NCBI GenBank assembly: GCA_021640185.1
Contig: JAJXDX010000006.1
Coordinates: 1-12,719, forward strand
Direction: 5' to 3'
DNA from: Oscillospiraceae bacterium
GTDB taxonomy: Bacteria > Bacillota > Clostridia > Oscillospirales > Acutalibacteraceae
DNA length: 12,719 nt
This document shows positions 6,700-12,719 of this stretch, piece after piece. Under the pieces are notes generated by a model, which saw nothing but the letters and a program-made list of their open reading frames with translations, did not search any database and was not told the origin of the DNA. Position numbers and translations under genes: made by a program. Positions within the stretch are counted from its first letter, which is position 1. The number at the start of each line of letters is the position of its first letter.

Positions 6700-7665
6700 A
6701 TGCTTTCCGACCGGTATGACTTTTCCGGCTTCACCTCGCTTGCGCAAAGCGGCGACGGGCGCTTCACCGTCGGGCGCGACGGCGTGACCGAGATCTTATC
6801 CCCGGCCGACCGCCGCTCCGAGTTCATCCGACACGGCGAGCGCACCGACGTGCGGCTGCTGACCGCCATCGGCCCGCAGCCGCTCTATCCGCTGAGCGAG
6901 CCGCGCTTCACCGGCCCGGCCACGGCCGTGCTGATGGATCTGGACGGCACGAGCGTGCAGAGCGAAACGTTTTGGGTATGGATCATCGAAAAAACGCTGC
7001 GCGAGCTGTGCGGCCGCCCCGGCTTTTCGCTGGAGGATGCCGATCTGCCGTTCGTTTCCGGCTTTTCGGTGTCGGAGCATCTGCGCTACGGCATCGACAA
7101 ATACTGTCCCGGAGCATCGCTGGACGCGGCGCGGCAGATCTATCACCGGATCACGGCGGAGGAGATGCAGCTGATCCTGGACGGGCGCGGCAATGCGGCG
7201 GCGTTCCGCCCCGCACCGCACCTCAAGGAGTTTTTGCTGGCGCTCAAGGCGGCGCACGTCAAGATCGGGCTGGTCACGAGCGGGCTGTACGTCAAGGCGA
7301 TGCCGGAGATCGTGGCCGCGTTCCGCACGCTGGACATGGGCGATCCGTTGGCGTTTTATGACGCGATCATCACGGCGGGCACGACCTATATCCCCGGCCG
7401 TCAGGCCGGGACGCCCGGCGAGATCGGTGCCAAGCCGCACCCGTGGCTGTATGCCGAGATCGCGCACGTCGGGCTGGGCCTGACGGACGCAGACGACGGG
7501 CACGTCGTGGGGCTGGAGGATTCCTCCGCCGGGGTGCTGTCGGTCGCGCTGGCGGGGTATCCCGTGATCGGGATGGACGGCGGCAACATCGCCGCCGCCG
7601 GACTGAACGGCCTGCTGGCCGCCCGGCACGGCGATCTGCTGGCCGTACTGGACGATATCCTGTAA
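6700..7665 (+). CDS. HAD-superfamily phosphohydrolase (beta-phosphoglucomutase-like) with N-terminal extension
   Basis: A protein of 321 residues; AAAGGAG (6686-6692) sits 7 nt before the ATG. All four HAD motifs are visible: DLDGT with nucleophile Asp80 and acid/base Asp82; VTSG at 192-195; Lys245 in GAKPHPW; and GLEDSSAG with Glu273/Asp274, the metal-binding acids. The helical stretch between motifs I and II (about 90-185) is a C1 cap, as in beta-phosphoglucomutase and small phosphatases, which act on cytosolic phosphorylated metabolites. The residues after the nucleophile read TSVQSE rather than the common TLxDSE. Residues 1-75 are an extension not found in the usual enzyme of about 220 residues, and I do not recognise them. 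Substrate is unknown; sugar-phosphate phosphatase or mutase is the plain guess. The gap to the zinc-ribbon gene is 13 bp, so the two are probably co-transcribed. Confidence 0.87.
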   Translation: MLSDRYDFSGFTSLAQSGDGRFTVGRDGVTEILSPADRRSEFIRHGERTDVRLLTAIGPQPLYPLSEPRFTGPATAVLMDLDGTSVQSETFWVWIIEKTLRELCGRPGFSLEDADLPFVSGFSVSEHLRYGIDKYCPGASLDAARQIYHRITAEEMQLILDGRGNAAAFRPAPHLKEFLLALKAAHVKIGLVTSGLYVKAMPEIVAAFRTLDMGDPLAFYDAIITAGTTYIPGRQAGTPGEIGAKPHPWLYAEIAHVGLGLTDADDGHVVGLEDSSAGVLSVALAGYPVIGMDGGNIAAAGLNGLLAARHGDLLAVLDDIL

Positions 7666-7678
7666 ACGGAGGCGCGTC

Positions 7679-7867
7679 ATGGACTGTCAATGCTGCGGCG
7701 CGCGTCTGCACGCCGACGAGATCGGACTTTCCCGCAAATTCTTCGGCCGGTACACCGAGCAGGGGCGCTGCATGGCGTGCTTGGCCGACTATTTCCGCAC
7801 CACACCGGAGGTCATGCGCGCCAAGGCGGAGCGCTTCCGCGCGGAAGGGTGCACCCTGTTCAAATAA
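7679..7867 (+). CDS. Small zinc-ribbon protein (62 residues), function unknown
   Basis: CGGAGG (7668-7673) precedes the ATG, 13 bp after the HAD stop codon. Cys3-x2-Cys6 and Cys31-x2-Cys34 form two knuckles 24 residues apart, a typical four-Cys zinc ribbon, with an extra Cys5. The second half is basic and probably helical (PEVMRAKAERFRAEG). There is no signal peptide or membrane segment. Small ribbons of this kind may bind nucleic acid or serve as protein adaptors; nothing here decides which. It is the last gene before a strong terminator, likely in the same transcript as the HAD enzyme. The family is not recognised by name. Confidence 0.8.
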   Translation: MDCQCCGARLHADEIGLSRKFFGRYTEQGRCMACLADYFRTTPEVMRAKAERFRAEGCTLFK

Positions 7868-7876
7868 CGATCACGC

Positions 7877-7917
7877 GGCCGGGGCCGGACGAAACGTCCG
7901 GCCCCGGCCTTGTTTTT
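7877..7917 (+). terminator. Strong rho-independent terminator
   Basis: GGCCGGGGCCGGACG (7877-7891) pairs with CGTCCGGCCCCGGCC (7895-7909) around an AAA loop, a perfect 15-bp GC-rich stem. TTGTTTTT (7910-7917) follows. It ends the HAD/zinc-ribbon transcript and insulates it from the next promoter. Confidence 0.93.
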
Positions 7918-7933
7918 GCCCGCCGCGCCGCGG

Positions 7934-7963
7934 TTGACAAAACGCGGCCAAAAGCGTTATAAT
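7934..7963 (+). promoter_or_regulatory. Consensus sigma-A promoter of the acyltransferase-RqcH operon
   Basis: TTGACA (7934-7939), an 18-nt spacer and TATAAT (7958-7963) match the -35 and -10 consensus exactly. The predicted start near 7970 leaves a leader of about 38 nt to ATG 8008. Such a strong promoter fits constitutive expression of housekeeping genes. Confidence 0.9.
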
Positions 7964-8007
7964 AAGATATTATCCCGCCTCGATGCGGGGGCAAGGAGTG
8001 TAGCGTA

Positions 8008-8799
8008 ATGCTGTTCTATTTTTTGTTTTTGCTGCTGGGCGCGGCGGCCGCGGTAGGGGTCACGCTGGCGGCGCAGCTGTCGTGGTGGTGGCTGCTGCCG
8101 CTGGCGATCGGTCTGGCGGCCGCGATCGCGGCCGCGTATATGCTGACGCTGCTGTTCGTCACACTGTTTTTGCCGCGCAAAGAGGGCGGACGGCACAGCC
8201 CCACTTGCCGGTTCATCGTCGTGCACACCGTGGCGTGGGTGCTGTTTTTCCTCGGCTATCGGCTGGATGCCGAGGGGCTGGAGAAGCTGCCCACCGACCG
8301 CACGTTCCTGCTCGTCGGCAACCATCGCTCCAACCTCGACCCGATGGTCGAGATGGTCGCGCTGCGCCGGTGGAAGCTGGCGTTCGTGTCCAAGCCGGAA
8401 AATTTTAAGATCCCGGTGGCCGGGCCGTTCATCCGCTCCTGCTCCTATCTGTCGATCGACCGTGACGACCCGCGCAAGGCGGTGGGCACGATCCACCGCG
8501 CCGCGGACTACATCCGCGAAGGGCGCTGCAGCATGGGGATCTATCCCGAGGGCACGCGCAGCCACACGGGCGAACTGCTGCCGTTCCACCACGGCTCCTT
8601 TAAGATCGCGAAATTGGCGGACTGCCCGATCGCGGTGATGACCGTGCGCTACGGCAAAAGGCACGGCCTGCGGCGGCGCGTGGAGCTGCGCGTGCCGGAG
8701 GTGCTGGACGTGGAGTACGTCCGTGCCAACCGCACGAACGCGATCAGCGACCGCGTGCGCGAAACGGTCGAGCGGCAGCTGGAGCAGCCGCTGGACTGA
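8008..8799 (+). CDS. plsC: 1-acyl-sn-glycerol-3-phosphate acyltransferase family protein
   Basis: A protein of 263 residues; AAGGAG (7993-7998) is 9 nt before the ATG. Two hydrophobic segments (about 1-25 and 28-55) anchor it in the membrane. The lysophospholipid acyltransferase motifs follow: GNHRSNLDP with the catalytic HX4D pair His106/Asp111; a motif II region around FKIPVAGPFIRSCSYLSIDR; and PEGTRS at 180-185, which binds the glycerol phosphate. The family moves a fatty acyl chain to the sn-2 position of lysophosphatidate, making phosphatidate for phospholipid synthesis on the cytoplasmic face. A different lysolipid acceptor cannot be excluded. It is the first gene of the operon, 31 bp before the barrel protein gene. 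Confidence 0.9.
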   Translation: MLFYFLFLLLGAAAAVGVTLAAQLSWWWLLPLAIGLAAAIAAAYMLTLLFVTLFLPRKEGGRHSPTCRFIVVHTVAWVLFFLGYRLDAEGLEKLPTDRTFLLVGNHRSNLDPMVEMVALRRWKLAFVSKPENFKIPVAGPFIRSCSYLSIDRDDPRKAVGTIHRAADYIREGRCSMGIYPEGTRSHTGELLPFHHGSFKIAKLADCPIAVMTVRYGKRHGLRRRVELRVPEVLDVEYVRANRTNAISDRVRETVERQLEQPLD

Positions 8800-8830
8800 A
8801 CACCGACACGATAAAACGGGAGGGTACGAC

Positions 8831-9496
8831 ATGGCAGAGCAAAAGAACGTCCCGAGCATCGAGAGCCGCCTGCGGCACAACATCCTGCGCATCCCGCCGG
8901 AAACGTATGCCGCCAGCGGGATCGTGATCTACGGCCGCCGGATCAAAAGTCTGGTGTTCACGACCGATATCGCGATCATCCGCAACTGCGATGCCGATGC
9001 GGTGCTGGCGGTATACCCGTTCACCCCGCAGCAGGCGATCAGCGAGGCGATCATCAGAAATGCCTATGTCCCGGTGTTCTGCGGCGTCGGCGGCGGAACG
9101 ACGAAGGGGCTGCGCACCGTGTCGCTGGCCAAGGACGTGGAGATGCAGGGCGCGATGGGCGTGGTGCTCAACGCACCGATCTCCGACCTCAACCTGCACG
9201 CGGTGTCCGCGGCCGTGGACATCCCCGTCATCATCACCGTAACGAGAGCGGACACCGACGTGCGTGCCCGGCTGCGCTCCGGCGCGTCCATCCTCAACGT
9301 CGCCTGCGCCAAGGAAACGCCGGCCGTCGTCGCCAAGATCCGCGAGCAGCTGCCGGACGTGCCGATCATCGCCTCCGGCGGGCGCACGGGGGATACGATC
9401 CGCGCCACCGTCGAGGCCGGTGCCAACGCCGTGACCTACACGCCGCCCACCACGCAGGAGCTGTTCTCTGCGATGATGGAACGCTATCGCGAGTGA
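8831..9496 (+). CDS. Conserved beta/alpha-barrel protein of unknown function
   Basis: A protein of 221 residues. The ATG at 8831 follows GGAGGG (8819-8824); an in-frame ATG at 8723 lies inside the acyltransferase gene without a ribosome binding site and was rejected. The chain alternates strands and helices as in TIM barrels. Gly-rich turns sit where phosphate-binding barrels hold their ligand: CGVGGGTTKG (84-93), GASILNVACAKETP (151-164) and ASGGRTGDTIR (181-191), then AGANAVTYTPPT. The last part resembles the C-terminal phosphate-binding end of ThiE, HisF or NanE type barrels. I recall similar clostridial proteins carrying the uninformative name hydrolase, but no reaction is known to me. 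There is no signal peptide or membrane segment, so it is cytosolic. It lies between the acyltransferase and the NIF3-family genes, probably co-transcribed. Confidence 0.82.
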   Translation: MAEQKNVPSIESRLRHNILRIPPETYAASGIVIYGRRIKSLVFTTDIAIIRNCDADAVLAVYPFTPQQAISEAIIRNAYVPVFCGVGGGTTKGLRTVSLAKDVEMQGAMGVVLNAPISDLNLHAVSAAVDIPVIITVTRADTDVRARLRSGASILNVACAKETPAVVAKIREQLPDVPIIASGGRTGDTIRATVEAGANAVTYTPPTTQELFSAMMERYRE

Positions 9497-9515
9497 CCGA
9501 AAGAAGGTGTGCCCC

Positions 9516-10271
9516 ATGACGGAAACGACCGCCGGTGCCGTCCTGTCCCTTTTGGACGGCATCGCACCGCTGAGCACGGCCGAGCCGTGGGACAACGTCG
9601 GGCTGCTCGTCGGCAGCCCGGCAGATCCCGTGCGCCGCATCGCCGTCGCGCTGGACGCGACGGCCGACACGGTCGCGCAGGCTGCGGCCGCCGGTGCGCA
9701 GCTGCTCGTCACCCACCATCCGGCCATTTTTTCGCCGCTGCGGCGGATCGCGCGCGGGGACGTCCCCTATCTGGCGGCCGCCGCCGGGATCGATCTGATC
9801 GCCGTGCACACGGATCTGGACAAGGCGGCGGGCGGCGTCAACGACACGCTGGCCGCCCTGCTCGGCCTTTGCGACGTGACCGCCGCCCCGGACGGAATGT
9901 GCCGCATCGGCAAGCTGCCTGCGGCCGCCGCGCCGCAGGAGCTTGCCCGTCTGATCGGCGCACGGCTGCACACGGCCGTGCGCGTCAACGCGCTCGACCG
10001 CCCCGTGCGCACGCTGGCGGTGTGCGGCGGCAGCGGCGGCGATCTGATCGGCGACCTTGCCGGGCGCGCCGACGCGCTGCTGACCGGCGAGGTGCGCCAC
10101 CACCAATGGCTGCAGGCGAACGCCGCCGGATTGACCGTGTGCGAGGCCGGTCATTTCGCCACGGAGCATCCGGTCGTGCAGACGCTGCACGACCGCCTGC
10201 GCGCGGCGTTCCCGGACATCCCGCTGACCGTGTGCGCGGAGCAAGCGCCGTACGAAACGATCGGGATATAA
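9516..10271 (+). CDS. NIF3-family dinuclear metal-centre protein
   Basis: A protein of 251 residues. ATG 9516 is 8 nt after AAGAAGG (9501-9507); a GTG at 9507 overlaps that site and is less likely. NIF3 signatures are clear: AEPWDNVGLLVG (22-33), VTHHPAIF with His67/His68, HTDLDKAAGGVND (98-110) with Asp102, and GHFATEHPV with His213 and Glu217, the expected two-metal ligands. The family forms hexamers. Its members are sometimes annotated as GTP cyclohydrolase 1 type 2, but the true substrate is generally unsettled. This is the short form; the version of about 370 residues in Bacillus carries an inserted PII/CutA-like domain that is absent here. In many Bacillota the gene follows trmK; here it is preceded by the barrel protein gene and followed by rqcH after 39 bp. 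Confidence 0.92.
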   Translation: MTETTAGAVLSLLDGIAPLSTAEPWDNVGLLVGSPADPVRRIAVALDATADTVAQAAAAGAQLLVTHHPAIFSPLRRIARGDVPYLAAAAGIDLIAVHTDLDKAAGGVNDTLAALLGLCDVTAAPDGMCRIGKLPAAAAPQELARLIGARLHTAVRVNALDRPVRTLAVCGGSGGDLIGDLAGRADALLTGEVRHHQWLQANAAGLTVCEAGHFATEHPVVQTLHDRLRAAFPDIPLTVCAEQAPYETIGI

Positions 10272-10310
10272 CGATATAAGATCAACTTTGGGTATAGGAG
10301 GAGAACGGCG

Positions 10311-12122
10311 ATGGCACTGGACGGCGCGTTTTTGACGTGTTTGCGGCGGGAGTTGACCGCGTCCCTGCCCGATGCGCGGATCGACAAGATCCATCAGCCC
10401 GGCCGCGAGGAGCTGGTGCTGGTGATGCGCACGTCGGCCGGCACGCGGCGGCTGTATCTGTCGGCCCAGCAGGCCGCGCCGCGGATCCATCTGACGACCG
10501 ATCAGCCGGAGAACCCGGCGCAGCCGCCGATGTTCTGTATGCTGCTGCGCAAGCGGCTGACGGGCGGACGGCTGCTCGATATCCGGCAGGAGGGGCAGGA
10601 GCGCGCGCTGTCGCTCTCCTTCGACTGTCTGGACGAACTGGGCGACCACGTGTGCCTGACGCTGATCGTGGAGATCATGGGGCGCAACAGCAACATCATC
10701 CTCGTCGGCGGGGACGGGCGCATCATCGATGCGATCCGCCGCGTCGACCCGGACGGCACCGCGCGCCCGGTGCTGCCCAGTTTTCCCTACGAAAAGCCGC
10801 CCGCGCCGGCCGGTCTGCCGGACACGCTGCGCCGAACGGCGCAGGCGGTGACCGAGGAAGTATGCACCTGCGACCGGGCGCTGAGCAAGGCGCTGCTGAA
10901 TGAAGAGCTTGGGCTGTCCCCGCTGGTGTGCCGGGAGCTGGCGTTTCGCACCGCCGGGGCCGACGACGTCCCGGCCGCATCGCTGGACGAAGCGGCACGC
11001 GCCCGGCTGACCGCGCAGATCGCGCGGGTGCAGGACACCGTGCGCACCGGTGACGGCGCGGTGCCGTACCTGCTGCTGCGCCCGGACGGGACGGCGCTGG
11101 AGTTCTCGTTTTTGCCGATCGCGCAGTACGGGCTGTCCGCCCGCGGGCAGGAGATGCCGTCGTTCTCGGCACTGCTGGACGCATTCTATTCCCGCCGCTC
11201 GGCAGCGGAGCGGATGCGTGCCCGCGCACACGATCTGTCCCGCCTGATCGACACGACGGCGGCGCGCCTGCGCCGCAAGCTGAAAAACCAGCGCGAGGAT
11301 CTGGCCGCGACCGCCGACCGTGACCGGCTGCGCCTGTTCGCCGACCTGATCTATGCCGGGATGGGACAGATCCGCCCCGGCGCAGACAGCGCCGTGCTGA
11401 CCGATATCTATGCCGAGGACGGGGCGACCGTCGCCGTGCCGCTCGATCCGGCGCTGTCTCCCTCTGCCAACGCCCAGCGCTATTATAAGGAATACCGGAA
11501 GGCGCAGACGGCCGAGCAGATCCTGACGCAGCAGATCGCCGCGGGCGAGGAAGAACTGGCCTATATCGAAAGCGTGGCGGACGCGCTGTCGCGTGCCGCG
11601 ACGGCCGCCGACCTTGACGCATTGCGGCAGGAGATGACGGAGCAGGGCTATCTGCGCGCCCGCGGCGGCAAGACGGCAAAGCCCGGTGCGCGCGCCGGTT
11701 CCGGCTCCCGCCCGAACAAAAAGCCGAAGCCCGCACCGGCGGGCAAGCCCATGCGCTTTCTCACCGACGACGGGCTGACCGTGCTGATCGGGCGCAACAA
11801 TCTGGAGAACGACCGCCTGACCCTGCACACCGCCCGCGGCAGCGACATCTGGCTGCACGTGAAGAACAGCCCGGGCTCGCACGTCGTCGTGCTCACCGAG
11901 GGGCAGACCCCGCCCGACCGCTCGCTGGAGCAGGCGGCCGTCTTGGCCGCGACCTACTCCAAGGCGGCCGCGGGCGTGCAGGTGCCGGTGGACTACACGG
12001 CCGTCCGGTTCGTCAAAAAGCCGTCCGGCGCCAAGCCCGGCCGCGTGATCTATACCGACTACCGCACCGCGTTCGTCGATCCGGATCCGGCGCTGGCCGA
12101 ACGGCTGCGGCAGCCCGACTGA
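10311..12122 (+). CDS. rqcH: Ribosome quality control protein RqcH (Rqc2/NFACT family)
   Basis: A protein of 603 residues; AGGAGG (10296-10301) precedes the ATG. It begins MALDGAFLTCLRREL, the usual NFACT-N start, and contains KIHQPGREEL, ENPAQPPMFCMLLRK and EIMGRNSNIIL. A helix-hairpin-helix region (about 180-250) and a long coiled coil (about 290-440) follow. A basic Pro/Lys/Gly linker (about 455-480) leads to the NFACT-R domain with SDIWLHVKNSPGSHV (511-525). RqcH binds the 50S subunit carrying a stalled peptidyl-tRNA and recruits tRNA-Ala to add an alanine tail that marks the peptide for degradation. Older annotations call it fibronectin-binding protein. Residues 97-98 read Glu-Arg, where the Bacillus subtilis protein has Asp-Arg by direct residue-for-residue alignment from memory. 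It is the last gene of the operon; no strong terminator follows. Confidence 0.94.
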   Translation: MALDGAFLTCLRRELTASLPDARIDKIHQPGREELVLVMRTSAGTRRLYLSAQQAAPRIHLTTDQPENPAQPPMFCMLLRKRLTGGRLLDIRQEGQERALSLSFDCLDELGDHVCLTLIVEIMGRNSNIILVGGDGRIIDAIRRVDPDGTARPVLPSFPYEKPPAPAGLPDTLRRTAQAVTEEVCTCDRALSKALLNEELGLSPLVCRELAFRTAGADDVPAASLDEAARARLTAQIARVQDTVRTGDGAVPYLLLRPDGTALEFSFLPIAQYGLSARGQEMPSFSALLDAFYSRRSAAERMRARAHDLSRLIDTTAARLRRKLKNQREDLAATADRDRLRLFADLIYAGMGQIRPGADSAVLTDIYAEDGATVAVPLDPALSPSANAQRYYKEYRKAQTAEQILTQQIAAGEEELAYIESVADALSRAATAADLDALRQEMTEQGYLRARGGKTAKPGARAGSGSRPNKKPKPAPAGKPMRFLTDDGLTVLIGRNNLENDRLTLHTARGSDIWLHVKNSPGSHVVVLTEGQTPPDRSLEQAAVLAATYSKAAAGVQVPVDYTAVRFVKKPSGAKPGRVIYTDYRTAFVDPDPALAERLRQPD

Positions 12123-12214
12123 CCGCCTTCGGCACATTTTGCCCAGTTTCCGCTTTGTAGTGTTAAAGTGATGAGCGAAGTTGTACAAACTTCGAAAAAA
12201 CGGGCGCATACCCC
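12123..12214. other. Gap after rqcH without a clear terminator; small hairpin
   Basis: CGAAGTT (12176-12182) and AACTTCG (12188-12194) form a 7-bp stem with a GTACA loop, followed by A residues rather than T on the plus strand, so it is not a plus-strand terminator. A GGCTG-CGG-CAGCC hairpin (12103-12115) overlaps the end of rqcH, but only a short ATTTTG lies nearby. Read-through into the next small gene is possible. Confidence 0.45.
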
Positions 12215-12243
12215 TTGACAGTTTACGGATCTCGGCGTATAAT
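12215..12243 (+). promoter_or_regulatory. Perfect consensus sigma-A promoter for the small membrane protein
   Basis: TTGACA (12215-12220), exactly 17 nt, then TATAAT (12238-12243) match the consensus at all 12 positions with ideal spacing. The predicted start near 12250 leaves a very short leader of about 24 nt to ATG 12274. It predicts strong, probably constitutive transcription unless a repressor acts. Confidence 0.93.
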
Positions 12244-12273
12244 GACAAAAAATCGCGAAGGGAGATGGACGAA

Positions 12274-12585
12274 ATGACGAAAACCGTGTTTGCTGCCAAT
12301 GCCGCTGCCCGGTCTGCTCGGCCGTGTTCGTCCGCTGCTGCCTGCCCGCAGGCCACGGCTTTCTCCTGCTGCGCCTCTGCCCAAACGAATACGGCTGCCC
12401 TGCGCGCCCTGTCGGACATCGCCATGCTGGCGGTGTCCGTTTTCGTTATGCTGTGCGCCATGGGTGTCGTATCTGTCGTTCTGTCCATTCTGGCTATTCT
12501 GGTCATTATGGTCATTCGACTGGCGGTCATTATCCTGATCGACCGTCGTGCCGGGCAGTATCGCCGAAGTCGCTTTTCTGTTTAA
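12274..12585 (+). CDS. Small hydrophobic, Cys-containing orphan protein (103 residues)
   Basis: AAGGGAG (12258-12264) lies 9 nt before ATG 12274. ATG 12265 is in frame but abuts that site, so it is less likely. The N-terminal 45 residues are rich in Ala, Ser and Cys (Cys18, 24, 32, 33). Residues about 48-89 are almost wholly hydrophobic, enough for one long or two short membrane spans. A basic tail (DRRAGQYRRSRFSV) ends it, suggesting a cytoplasmic C-terminus. Third codon positions are less GC-rich than in rqcH and the acyltransferase gene, as in recently acquired or young genes. It is bracketed by its own consensus promoter and terminator, which argues for a real transcript. I recognise no family. 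The other two plus frames are also open for much of this stretch, so the frame rests on the ribosome binding site and the hydrophobic core. Confidence 0.58.
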   Translation: MTKTVFAANAAARSARPCSSAAACPQATAFSCCASAQTNTAALRALSDIAMLAVSVFVMLCAMGVVSVVLSILAILVIMVIRLAVIILIDRRAGQYRRSRFSV

Positions 12586-12600
12586 GAAAAACGTCTGATG

Positions 12601-12637
12601 ACGGTCCTGCTCCACGGAGCCGGACCGTTTTCCTTTT
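12601..12637 (+). terminator. Rho-independent terminator of the small membrane protein gene
   Basis: ACGGTCC (12601-12607) pairs with GGACCGT (12622-12628). After one mismatch the stem continues with GCTC/GAGC around a CACG loop. TTTTCCTTTTT follows the stem. It lies 16 nt after the stop codon. Confidence 0.85.
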
Positions 12638-12657
12638 TCGGCGCCTCAGTTTCGTAT

Positions 12658-12686
12658 CCGACAGGCGATCGCCTGTTTTGGATAAT
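12658..12686 (+). promoter_or_regulatory. Possible promoter overlapped by a 16-bp palindrome, for a gene beyond the right edge
   Basis: CCGACA (12658-12663), a 17-nt spacer and GATAAT (12681-12686) form a -35/-10 pair with 4 and 5 matches. The perfect palindrome ACAGGCGATCGCCTGT (12661-12676) covers half of the -35 and most of the spacer, a classic repressor operator position. As RNA the same bases could fold into a 6-bp stem with a GATC loop followed by TTTT, so a weak second terminator is the alternative reading. Confidence 0.5.
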
Positions 12687-12710
12687 ATCCGTGACCCCTC
12701 ATTTTTTTAA

Positions 12711-12717
12711 AAAGGAG
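12711..12717 (+). promoter_or_regulatory. Ribosome binding site of the next gene, off the right edge
   Basis: AAAGGAG after an A/T-rich stretch (12701-12713) ends 2 nt before the window does. Together with the upstream promoter candidate it predicts a plus-strand gene starting within about 10 bases beyond the edge. Nothing can be said about the product. Confidence 0.6.
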
Positions 12718-12719
12718 AA

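Noticed and set aside
9366..12530. 1054-codon minus-strand open frame
   Set aside because: It spans several clear plus-strand genes (barrel protein end, NIF3, rqcH and the small gene) and their gaps, and its translation is low-complexity Arg/Gln/His/Gly typical of an antisense shadow.
12244..12640. RNase P RNA, tmRNA or 6S RNA in the short strongly promoted transcript
   Set aside because: Size and promoter would fit, but I could not find the conserved RNase P or tmRNA sequence blocks, and a ribosome-binding-site-led frame with a hydrophobic core is present.
1..12719. CRISPR array, transposon, prophage or toxin-antitoxin operon
   Set aside because: No spaced direct repeats with unique spacers, no transposase or integrase, no terminal inverted repeats and no recognisable antitoxin partner were seen.

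Overview
The window is GC-rich by eye, with Bacillota-type signals: strong AGGAG ribosome binding sites, near-consensus sigma-A promoters, rho-independent terminators, a lipobox lipoprotein and an RqcH. The extracellular proteins with Ser/Thr/Asn/Gly linkers suggest a GC-rich gut clostridium, for example in the Oscillospirales. That placement is inference; no rRNA or marker search was possible.

Left part (1-6618): two divergent extracellular proteins share a 390-bp regulatory region. On the minus strand, 3882 to 1 is the N-terminal 1294 codons of a very large secreted protein that runs off the left edge. It has a signal peptide, three diverged beta-sandwich-like repeats, three bacterial Ig-like domains (group 3 type), three more repeats, and then a DPI-rich linker. 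Because it has no stop codon inside the window, a complete-ORF search misses it and reports a 1182-codon antisense shadow instead. On the plus strand, 4273-6618 encodes a lipoprotein with a low-complexity linker and two right-handed beta-helix modules of the pectate-lyase/GH55-like type. Together they look like a surface glycan-binding or glycan-degrading pair.

Middle (6619-7917): a perfect hairpin, a HAD-superfamily phosphohydrolase with an unexplained 75-residue N-terminal extension, and a 62-residue zinc-ribbon protein, closed by a strong terminator.

Right part (7918-12122): a consensus promoter drives a probable four-gene operon. The genes are a PlsC-type acyltransferase, a conserved beta/alpha-barrel protein of unknown function, a NIF3-family dinuclear-metal protein, and RqcH (rescue of stalled 50S ribosomal subunits). 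It is a housekeeping-type cluster with short gaps and no internal terminator.

Right edge (12123-12719): a perfect consensus promoter and a clear terminator bracket a small orphan gene for a hydrophobic, Cys-containing 103-residue protein. After it come a 16-bp perfect palindrome inside a possible promoter and a ribosome binding site for a gene that begins beyond the window.

No rRNA, tRNA, CRISPR array, transposase or phage gene was seen. The least explained elements are the large modular surface protein with its divergent beta-helix lipoprotein, the small orphan gene, and the palindromic promoter at the right edge.
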